Shown here: piece after piece, positions 1 to 4,642 of the stretch
Position numbering within the stretch: the stretch's first letter is position 1
How the letters are laid out: each line of letters opens with the position of its first letter
Assembly (NCBI GenBank): GCA_938004115.1
Contig: CALKWS010000325.1
Span: 1 to 5,670, forward strand
Reading direction: 5' to 3'
Length of the DNA stretch: 5,670 bases
From: an uncultured Ruaniaceae bacterium
GTDB lineage: Bacteria > Actinomycetota > Actinomycetes > Actinomycetales > Beutenbergiaceae
Notes under the pieces: model-generated
Databases searched by the model: none
Told to the model about the DNA's origin: nothing
What the model saw: the letters and a program-made list of their open reading frames with translations, nothing else
Position numbers and translations under genes: made by a program

Positions 1-1052
1 GCCAGGTCCAGCGACGTCAACCCGGCGTGCTCGGGGGCGAGGACCGCGGTGACGTCGGTGGCCAGGTGCATCACGTTCGGCAGGTGCAGCACGAACGGGG
101 CGTCCTGGGCGCTGGTGGAGGACACCACCGGGCGCAGGGAGTCGGTCAGGGACTGCACGGCGAACTCGTGTTCCTCCAGGTCCTTGGAGGACCGGGCCAG
201 CGACGCCGCGCGCGTCAGGTCGGCCTCGTCGTCACCGGTGCGCGGGATCGTGCCGGCCAGCACCCGGGAGGACACCAGGCCGCGCTCGCGGCGGACGAGC
301 AGTTCCGGGGTGGCGCCGATGAGCCCGTCGACGGCGAAGGTCCAGCAGGTGGGATAGGAATCCACCAATTGGGTCAGCACCGGGCGTACGTCCAACGGTT
401 CTGCCAGCCGGGCGTGCTCCTCCCGTGCCATCACCACCTTGCTCACCTCACCCGCTCGGATGCGGGCGATGACGGCCTGGACCTGCTCCACCCAGTGCTC
501 GGCGTCCAGCGCTCCGGGCAGCACCTGCACCGGACCGTTGGCGCGCACGGGGCGCACCTGTGCGCGCATCTCCGCCAGCGTGGGCGGGGGGCCGAGCGTG
601 GGCCCGGCCTGATCATCCACCGCGCTGATGGTGGTGATCCAGGTGCGGCCCTCGCGGGTGCCCAGCACGACCTCCGGTACGACCAGCACGCTCGGGGCGG
701 TGGAGGCGTGAGCGAAGGAGAACGCCCCGAACGCCACCGCCCCGGTGCCCGGGAGTTGCACATCGTCACGGACCACGAGGTGCTCGGCCATCTCCCGCCA
801 GGCCTGCACCGCCGCGTCGAACCGATCGGGTCCCCGGGTGGTGATCCGGGCTGCCTCCCCCCAGCCGACCAGTCCCTCACCGCGCCGCACCCACACGTGC
901 GCGGCCCGGGCCTCGGGCTGCGGCAACAGTGCGAGCAGGTCGCGGTCGGTGAGCGCGGTGCCCGCGGTGTCCAATTCGCGCGTGCGCACCAGCAGCGACG
1001 GAGTGGGGGCAGGGGAGTCCGCCGATCGGGACTCAGGAAGCGAAGCCGACAT
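1..1052 (-). CDS. menF: Isochorismate synthase, MenF/EntC/DhbC family (C-terminus cut by window edge)
   Basis: Converts chorismate to isochorismate with Mg2+, the entry step of menaquinone synthesis (also of catecholate siderophores in some bacteria); cytoplasmic. The 350 visible codons start MSASLPESRSADSP. The chorismate-binding domain fills about residues 185-350. GEVSKVVMARE (201-211) carries Lys205, matching the family's general base, and GATPELL (246-252) carries Glu250, matching the general acid. VLAGTIPR (264-271), SSKDLEEHEFAV (288-299, the acidic Mg-binding helix) and HLATD (329-333) follow. HLATD fits isochorismate synthases better than TrpE/PabB. The last ~60-70 residues expected for the family lie outside the window. 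ATG at 1052 is preceded directly by an in-frame GTG (1055), and an in-frame TAG lies just upstream, so the start is one of these two; AGGG at 1066-1063 is a reasonable ribosome site for either. It is divergent from menG, which points to the menaquinone role rather than a siderophore role; that is inference. Confidence 0.93.
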   Translation of the reverse strand, partial: MSASLPESRSADSPAPTPSLLVRTRELDTAGTALTDRDLLALLPQPEARAAHVWVRRGEGLVGWGEAARITTRGPDRFDAAVQAWREMAEHLVVRDDVQLPGTGAVAFGAFSFAHASTAPSVLVVPEVVLGTREGRTWITTISAVDDQAGPTLGPPPTLAEMRAQVRPVRANGPVQVLPGALDAEHWVEQVQAVIARIRAGEVSKVVMAREEHARLAEPLDVRPVLTQLVDSYPTCWTFAVDGLIGATPELLVRRERGLVSSRVLAGTIPRTGDDEADLTRAASLARSSKDLEEHEFAVQSLTDSLRPVVSSTSAQDAPFVLHLPNVMHLATDVTAVLAPEHAGLTSLDL

Positions 1053-1120
1053 CACCGCTTCACCCTAATGTGCGCCCGCACCACGGCGCCCGGCCTGGCT
1101 CGACGTGGCCTGCGAGGAGC

Positions 1121-1334
1121 GCGCGGGTGGGAGCGCGCGGTGTGGCCGGCTGGGGGCGCGGGTGGAGACGTGCGGCGTGCCGGGCGGGGCGCGGGTGGAG
1201 ACGTGCGGCGTGGCCGGGTGTGTGCGCGGGTGTCAGCCGGCGGCGTGGGCCTGCGGGACGTGCACGAGGTCCGACGGCGGACACCCTGCGGGACGTGCGC
1301 GTGGCCCGGGCGGTGCACGCCCCGCCGGACGTGC
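1121..1334 (+). repeat. Degenerate tandem repeat, ~33-36 bp unit
   Basis: The word GCGCGGGTG recurs at 1121, 1156, 1189 and 1224 (steps of 35, 33 and 35). The second and third units share an exact 27-bp direct repeat (1153-1179 and 1186-1212). The first unit is a diverged copy ending in the same GTGGCCGG as the third. A second sub-array follows: CTGCGGGACGTGC at 1251-1263 and 1286-1298, then GCCGGACGTGC at 1324-1334, again with steps of 35 and 36. The core GACGTGC appears in both sub-arrays (1167, 1200, 1257, 1292, 1328). The steps are mostly not multiples of three, so the array does not encode a repeating peptide. The last copy ends only a few bases before the menG ribosome-binding site. Confidence 0.75.
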
Positions 1335-1337
1335 GCC

Positions 1338-1341
1338 AGGA
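1338..1341 (+). promoter_or_regulatory. menG ribosome-binding site that decides the start
   Basis: AGGA lies 8 nt before the ATG at 1350 and overlaps the alternative in-frame ATG at 1341, which it therefore could not serve. This supports the 1350 start (MSRASLDKDP), which is also the N-terminus expected for actinobacterial MenG. Confidence 0.7.
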
Positions 1342-1349
1342 TGGACCAC

Positions 1350-2045
1350 ATGTCACGCGCATCCCTGGACAAGGATCCCCGCGAAGTCGCCGGCATGTTC
1401 GACGGCGTCGCCCGCAACTACGACCTGACGAACGACGTGCTGTCCATGGGTATGGACCGGCTCTGGCGCCGGGAGACGTTCCGCGCGGTGGCGGCCGAAC
1501 CGGGGCAACGGGTGCTGGACCTGGCCGCCGGCACCGGGACGTCCAGCGAGGATTACGCCGATGCCGGCATCGAGGTGGTGTCCTGCGACTTCTCGCCCGG
1601 CATGGTGGCCGTGGGCAAGGCCCGCCGCCCGGACCTGGCCTTCGTGGTGGCCGACGCGCTGCAACTGCCGTTCGCCGACGCCAGTTTCGATGCGGTGACG
1701 ATCTCCTTCGCGCTGCGCAACCTCGTCGACCCGGTGGCGGGCCTGGCGGAGATGGCCCGGGTGACCAAACCGGGCGGGCGACTGGTGGTGTGTGAGTTCT
1801 CCACCCCGCCCAACCCGGCCTGGAACGGGCTGTACGGGCTCTACCGGGACCACATCCTGCCGCGGCTGGCCCGGTTGGTGGGGTCCAACACCGAGGCGTA
1901 CGAGTACCTGTCGGAGTCGATCGCGCACTGGCCCGACCAGATCTCGCTCGCCGGGCTGCTGCACCAGGGCGGGTGGCGGTCGGTCTCCTACCGCAACCTG
2001 TCCGGGGGGATCGTCGCCCTGCACCGGGGCATCAAGGCCGACTGA
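1350..2045 (+). CDS. menG: Demethylmenaquinone methyltransferase
   Basis: SAM-dependent C-methylation of demethylmenaquinone to menaquinone, the last ring step of menaquinone synthesis, acting at the membrane on a lipid substrate. The 231 residues equal the usual family length (about 230). A class I methyltransferase fold is readable: the UbiE/MenG N-terminal signature YDLTNDVLSMGMDRLWRR at 24-41, SAM motif I LDLAAGTGTSS at 56-66, the acidic end of strand 2 at SCDFSPGM (78-85), ADALQLPFAD (101-110) and the second family signature RVTKPGGRLVVCEFSTP at 137-153. The C-terminus YEYLSESIAHWPDQ (184-197) and NLSGGIVALH (216-225) is typical of actinobacterial members. The MSRASLDKDP start is chosen over an ATG nine bases upstream because of the AGGA spacing and family similarity. 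A ubiquinone role (UbiE) is unlikely because actinobacteria use menaquinone. It is divergent from menF. Downstream hairpins suggest its transcript may end before the next gene. Confidence 0.95.
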   Translation: MSRASLDKDPREVAGMFDGVARNYDLTNDVLSMGMDRLWRRETFRAVAAEPGQRVLDLAAGTGTSSEDYADAGIEVVSCDFSPGMVAVGKARRPDLAFVVADALQLPFADASFDAVTISFALRNLVDPVAGLAEMARVTKPGGRLVVCEFSTPPNPAWNGLYGLYRDHILPRLARLVGSNTEAYEYLSESIAHWPDQISLAGLLHQGGWRSVSYRNLSGGIVALHRGIKAD

Positions 2046-2051
2046 CGCCTA

Positions 2052-2071
2052 CCTGCCCACCCCGCGGCAGG
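2052..2071 (+). terminator. Candidate terminator stem-loop after menG
   Basis: CCTGCC (2052-2057) pairs perfectly with GGCAGG (2066-2071) across an 8-nt loop, starting 6 nt after the menG stop. What follows (GCGGTGATTTCAC) has only a short T run, so this would be a weak intrinsic terminator of the kind common in high-GC actinobacteria. Confidence 0.35.
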
Positions 2072-2072
2072 C

Positions 2073-2088
2073 GGTGATTTCACTCACA
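2073..2088 (+). promoter_or_regulatory. Crp/Rex-like dyad GGTGA-N6-TCACA
   Basis: The sequence GGTGATTTCACTCACA matches nine of ten fixed positions of TGTGA-N6-TCACA, the dyad read by Crp/FNR-family regulators and also the core of the NADH-sensing repressor Rex's site. Rex is known to control nuo genes in Streptomyces, so the location upstream of a complex I operon is suggestive. Against it, the site is about 300 bp from the reductase start and upstream of the likely promoter patch. No regulator gene is in the window. Confidence 0.35.
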
Positions 2089-2105
2089 GCCGCTGCGTCG
2101 TCGTC

Positions 2106-2121
2106 GGCCCCGTTCGGGGCC
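2106..2121 (+). terminator. Perfect GC hairpin, possible second terminator
   Basis: GGCCCC (2106-2111) and GGGGCC (2116-2121) form a perfect 6-bp stem with a GTTC tetraloop. There is no T-tract after it, so termination is uncertain. With the stem-loop at 2052-2071 it could act as a tandem pair separating menG from the downstream operon. Confidence 0.3.
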
Positions 2122-2175
2122 TCCCGCGACCGGCCCGGACGCGCTCGACGTCACCTTGTCCGCAGGACCACAAGC

Positions 2176-2217
2176 CTTGATTAAAGCAAGTATCGCATCA
2201 CGGAAATCGGCGGATTT
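2176..2217. repeat. Two imperfect dyads in the AT-richer patch
   Basis: CTTGATTAAAGCAAG (2176-2190) is a 15-bp near-palindrome: six of seven arm positions pair around a central A. AAATC (2204-2208) and GATTT (2213-2217) form a second dyad with a 4-bp spacer. Both lie in the only AT-rich stretch of the window, where a promoter and protein sites would be expected. TTGATT at 2177-2182 resembles a -35 element, but no TANNNT lies 16-19 bp downstream. Confidence 0.3.
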
Positions 2218-2240
2218 GCGCCCTTTCCGCCCGCCGGGGC

Positions 2241-2277
2241 AGGCTAGCGATAGCGACTATCGCGGAGCGGGTAGCCT
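2241..2277. promoter_or_regulatory. Nested inverted repeat, probable operator/promoter element
   Basis: GCGATAG-CGA-CTATCGC (2247-2263) is a perfect 7-bp dyad with a 3-bp centre. It is flanked directly on the left by AGGCTA (2241-2246), and the reverse complement TAGCCT follows at 2272-2277 after an 8-bp gap. TAGCCT also fits the TANNNT actinobacterial -10 pattern, which would put transcription start near 2284 and give a leader of about 107 nt before the reductase gene. No -35 is visible. A repressor binding the 17-bp palindrome would block such a promoter. The regulator is not identifiable from the window. Confidence 0.45.
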
Positions 2278-2284
2278 AACTGTG

Positions 2285-2314
2285 GATCGGTCCGGGACGC
2301 TGCGAGACCGAATC
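2285..2314 (+). other. Possible mRNA leader stem-loop
   Basis: GATCGGTC (2285-2292) can pair with GACCGAATC (2306-2314), giving eight base pairs with one bulged A and a 13-nt loop. It would sit at the 5' end of the transcript if transcription starts near 2284. No known riboswitch family is recognised, and no T-tract follows. Confidence 0.25.
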
Positions 2315-2390
2315 GGCAGCAGGGCGCGTCCGCCCCTCCGGAACCACCGCATCCGCACAGAACCCCAGCAGAAACGAAGGCGAGGGAAGC

Positions 2391-3695
2391 GTGGCCACCC
2401 TGGCGAGCACTCCTGACGCAGACGCGATCGTCGTCGGCGCGGGGCCAGCCGGTTCAGCCACCGCCCATTACCTGGCCAGCGCCGGCCTGGAAGTGCTGCT
2501 GCTGGAGAAGGCCACCTTCCCCCGGGACAAGATCTGCGGCGACGGGCTCACCCCGCGGGCCGTCAGCGAACTGGTGCGCATGGGCGTGCCCACCCCGCCG
2601 GACGACGGGTGGATGCGGAACAAGGGCCTGCGCGTCCACGGCGGCGGGCACGTGATCGAGTTGCCCTGGCCGGAGATCCAGCGCTACCCGAACTTCGGGA
2701 TGGCCAAGGCCCGGGCGTCGCTGGACATGACCCTGGCCCACCACGCACGGGCCACCGGCGCGAAGCTCTTGGAGGGCATGAGCGTGACCGGACCGGTGCT
2801 GCACGAGCGCACCGGGCGGGTGATCGGCGTTCGGGTCCGACAGGTGGACGAGAACGGCAAACGACTGCCCGACGTGCCCGAGCGCACCCTGCACGCGCCG
2901 GTGGTGGTGGCCGCGGACGGGGTCTCCTCCCGCCTGGCCACCCAGCTGGGCCTGACCAAACGCGACGACCGGCCGATGGGGGTGGCGGTACGCACCTACT
3001 TCCGCACCCCGATCCACGATTCGGAGTGGATGGAATCCCACCTGGAGTTGTGGGAGGGCGAGCCGAACAAGTCCACGCTGCTGCCCGGCTACGGCTGGAT
3101 CTTCCCGCTGGGCGACGGCACCGCCAACGTCGGGCTGGGATCGGTCAGCTCCAAGGGCAAGGCGACCAAACTCGACTACCGCTCGATGCTGGCCACCTGG
3201 ATGCAGAACTCCCCGGCGGAGTGGGAGTTCACCAAGGAGAACCAGATCGGCCCGGTGCGCGGGGCGGCATTACCGATGGCGTTCAACCGCACCCCGATGT
3301 ACTACCGCGGCATGATGCTCGTGGGCGACGCGGGCGGGATGGTCTCCCCGTTCAACGGCGAAGGCATCGCTTACGGTCTGCAGGCCGGGCGGATCGCCGC
3401 CGACGTCATCGCACAGGCACACGTGCGCACGAACGACCTGGCGCGCGAACGCACCCTGGCCACCTACGCGAGCCGGATGCGGGAGGACCTGGGCGGCTAC
3501 TTCAACCTCGGGCGCACGTTCGTGGGTCTCATCGAACGCCCCGAGATCATGCGCATCTGCACCAAGTACGGACTGCCGCGGCCCCTGCTGATGCAGTTCG
3601 TGCTGAAGTTGCTCTCGGACAGTTACGACACCCGCGGCGGGGACGCCATCGACCGGGTGATCACGGCCATGACCCGGATAGTCCGGGCCGCGTGA
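2391..3695 (+). CDS. Geranylgeranyl reductase-family FAD oxidoreductase, probably MenJ-type menaquinone reductase
   Basis: Probably reduces isoprenoid double bonds. In mycobacteria the related MenJ saturates one isoprene unit of the menaquinone tail, and its closeness here in motifs and in neighbours (menG, nuo) makes that the best guess. The 434 residues begin with a Rossmann FAD site, AIVVGAGPAGSATAHYL (12-28), with FAD ribose Glu39 in LLLEK. Next come FPRDKICGDGLTPRA (43-57), holding the family's conserved Cys49, then AADGVSSRL (174-182), GYGWIFPLGDG (233-243) and the flavin-phosphate motif GDAGGMVSPFNGEGI (312-326). There is no transmembrane anchor or signal peptide, so it is likely a peripheral membrane enzyme. 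The GTG start is supported by GAGGGA at 2382-2387. Leu294 is coded by a rare TTA and Ile430 by ATA. The stop lies 14 nt before nuoA, suggesting co-transcription. Reduction of geranylgeranyl diphosphate for carotenoids or other lipids is the main alternative. Confidence 0.88.
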   Translation: MATLASTPDADAIVVGAGPAGSATAHYLASAGLEVLLLEKATFPRDKICGDGLTPRAVSELVRMGVPTPPDDGWMRNKGLRVHGGGHVIELPWPEIQRYPNFGMAKARASLDMTLAHHARATGAKLLEGMSVTGPVLHERTGRVIGVRVRQVDENGKRLPDVPERTLHAPVVVAADGVSSRLATQLGLTKRDDRPMGVAVRTYFRTPIHDSEWMESHLELWEGEPNKSTLLPGYGWIFPLGDGTANVGLGSVSSKGKATKLDYRSMLATWMQNSPAEWEFTKENQIGPVRGAALPMAFNRTPMYYRGMMLVGDAGGMVSPFNGEGIAYGLQAGRIAADVIAQAHVRTNDLARERTLATYASRMREDLGGYFNLGRTFVGLIERPEIMRICTKYGLPRPLLMQFVLKLLSDSYDTRGGDAIDRVITAMTRIVRAA

Positions 3696-3700
3696 GGGAA

Positions 3701-3704
3701 GAGG
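3701..3704 (+). promoter_or_regulatory. nuoA ribosome-binding site
   Basis: GAGG, within GGGAAGAGG, sits 5 nt before the ATG at 3710 in the short gap after the reductase stop. With no room for a promoter or terminator there, it supports translation of nuoA from a transcript that starts upstream of the reductase gene. Confidence 0.65.
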
Positions 3705-3709
3705 TCATC

Positions 3710-4072
3710 ATGCACAACCCCTTCGTCCCGATCCTCATCCTGGCGGGCCTGGCGCTCCTGCTGGGTGCGGGCGGGCTGCTCGCGAGCCGGGTGCTCGGCC
3801 CCCAGCGCTACAACAAGGTGAAGGTGGATGCCTACGAATGCGGCATCCAGCCCACGGAGAACGCCCGCGGCACCGGCCGCTTCCCGGTGAAGTACTACCT
3901 GGTGGCGATGACCTTCATCGTCTTCGATATCGAGGTGGTCTTCCTGTACCCGTGGGCGGTGGCCTTCAGCGAACTGGCCATCTTCGGGCTGGTCGCGATG
4001 ATCGCATTCGTTGTCCTGATCACGGTGCCGTTCGTGTACGAGTGGCGCCGGGGCGGACTGGACTGGGACTGA
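3710..4072 (+). CDS. nuoA: NADH-quinone oxidoreductase subunit A
   Basis: Small membrane subunit of complex I, at the junction between the peripheral arm and the proton-pumping membrane arm next to the quinone site. The 120 residues match the family length. Three hydrophobic segments are visible: about 5-28, 62-84 and 88-109. The conserved loop between the first two holds DAYECGIQPT (40-49) with Cys44, followed by RFPVKYYLVAMTFIVFDIE (57-75) with the invariant acidic pair in FDIE, and FLYPWA (78-83). The C-terminus YEWRRGGLDWD is typical of actinobacterial NuoA. The ATG start is preceded by GAGG at a 5-nt spacing. It follows the reductase gene by 14 nt and precedes nuoB by 12 nt, as first gene of the nuo run. 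Confidence 0.96.
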   Translation: MHNPFVPILILAGLALLLGAGGLLASRVLGPQRYNKVKVDAYECGIQPTENARGTGRFPVKYYLVAMTFIVFDIEVVFLYPWAVAFSELAIFGLVAMIAFVVLITVPFVYEWRRGGLDWD

Positions 4073-4084
4073 GAGGCGATAGAC

Positions 4085-4642
4085 ATGGGACTTGAAGAGA
4101 AACTCCCTTCCGGGTTCGTCCTGGGCAAGGTGGAGGATCTGGTCGGCTGGGTCCGCTCCTCCTCGATGTGGCCGGTCACGATGGGCCTGGCGTGCTGCGC
4201 GATCGAGATGATGGCCGCCGGGACCCCGCGGTTCGACATCGCCCGGTGGGGCATGGAGGTCTTCCGCGCCTCGCCCCGGCAGGCGGACCTGATGATCGTC
4301 GCCGGCCGGGTGAGCCAGAAGATGGCCCCGGTGCTGCGCACCGTGTACGACCAGATGGCCGACCCCAAGTGGGTCATCTCCATGGGGGTGTGCGCGTCCT
4401 CGGGCGGGATGTTCAACAACTACGCGATCGTGCAGGGCGTGGACCACGTACTGCCGGTGGACATCTACCTTCCCGGCTGCCCCCCGCGCCCGGAGATGCT
4501 GATCCACTCGATCCTGGAACTGCACAACCAGGTGATCAAGGGAGCCCCGCTGGGTGTGAACCGGGAAGAGACCATCCGCAAGGTGGAGGAGGCTGCCCTG
4601 AACGCGCCGCCCACCCACGAGATGAAGGGGTTGCTGGCGTGA
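4085..4642 (+). CDS. nuoB: NADH-quinone oxidoreductase subunit B
   Basis: Peripheral-arm subunit that carries iron-sulfur cluster N2, the last electron carrier before the quinone. The 185 residues are normal for the family. All four N2 ligands are present: the adjacent pair Cys37-Cys38 in GLACCAIEMM (34-43), Cys103 in GVCASSGGMF (101-110) and Cys132 in LPGCPPRPE (129-137). FDIARWGMEVFRASPRQADL (50-69) and the AGRVSQKMAPVLR stretch (73-85) form the quinone-site surface shared with NuoD. The C-terminal tail NREETIRKVEEAALNAPPTH is an actinobacterial-type extension. The ATG start is preceded by GAGAGG (4071-4076), which overlaps the nuoA stop. Its own stop overlaps the nuoC start by 4 nt. Confidence 0.97.
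   Translation: MGLEEKLPSGFVLGKVEDLVGWVRSSSMWPVTMGLACCAIEMMAAGTPRFDIARWGMEVFRASPRQADLMIVAGRVSQKMAPVLRTVYDQMADPKWVISMGVCASSGGMFNNYAIVQGVDHVLPVDIYLPGCPPRPEMLIHSILELHNQVIKGAPLGVNREETIRKVEEAALNAPPTHEMKGLLA

Larger units (their letters stand above)
1053..1349. other. Divergent menF-menG intergenic region, extremely GC-rich
   Basis: No convincing gene is seen in these 297 bases. Several frames are open only because stop codons are rare at this GC content, and none resembles a protein family. Most of the stretch is taken up by the tandem repeat described separately. It must contain the menF promoter and probably the menG promoter. The only AT-containing candidates are next to menF: TAATGT at 1066-1071 on the plus strand and TAGGGT at 1067-1062 on the minus strand, both fitting the loose actinobacterial TANNNT -10 pattern. 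No -35 is evident for either. Confidence 0.6.
2046..2390. other. 345-bp intergenic control region ahead of the reductase-nuo operon
   Basis: No supported gene. From left to right it holds a GC stem-loop just after menG (2052-2071), a Crp/Rex-like dyad (2073-2088), a perfect hairpin (2106-2121), an AT-richer patch (about 2171-2220) with two imperfect dyads (2176-2190 and 2204-2217), a strong nested inverted repeat (2241-2277), and a probable leader stem-loop (2285-2314). The promoter of the downstream operon most likely lies between about 2170 and 2280, since this is the least GC-rich part of the window. I could not assign a clear -35/-10 pair. Confidence 0.6.

Noticed and set aside
27..1340. 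A long open plus-strand frame running antisense to menF and on through the intergenic repeat into menG.
   Set aside because: The minus-strand menF frame carries clear isochorismate synthase motifs, while the plus-strand translation is low-complexity Gly/Arg/His-rich with no family resemblance. The frame stays open only because stop codons are rare at this GC content. Only the part from 1350 is a gene.
1052..1417. A minus-strand open frame that could be a small protein with RRTSPPAP-like repeats over the intergenic array.
   Set aside because: Its start lies antisense inside menG, it has no ribosome site, and the repeat steps of 33, 35 and 36 break codon phase, so the peptide repeat is a by-product of the DNA repeat.
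2266..2284. Possible DtxR/IdeR iron box around TAGCCTAAC.
   Set aside because: The core nine bases match the consensus, but over the full 19-bp site only 11 positions agree and the outer arms are wrong, so it is better read as part of the nested dyad and a possible -10.
2156..2416. An 86-codon open frame across the intergenic region into the reductase start.
   Set aside because: It covers the AT-rich patch and dyads, overlaps the reductase start in a different frame, has no ribosome-binding site and resembles nothing known.
2609..3709. A long open frame overlapping the reductase gene and continuing in frame into nuoA.
   Set aside because: The reductase frame holds complete FAD-enzyme motifs along its whole length. 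The overlapping frame is Arg/Gly/Pro-rich shadow sequence, and real NuoA begins at 3710 behind its own ribosome site.
4168..4638. Upstream open extension of the nuoC frame across nuoB.
   Set aside because: It overlaps the conserved, cysteine-complete nuoB gene in another frame. NuoC starts at the GTGA overlap at 4639 with a good ribosome-binding site.
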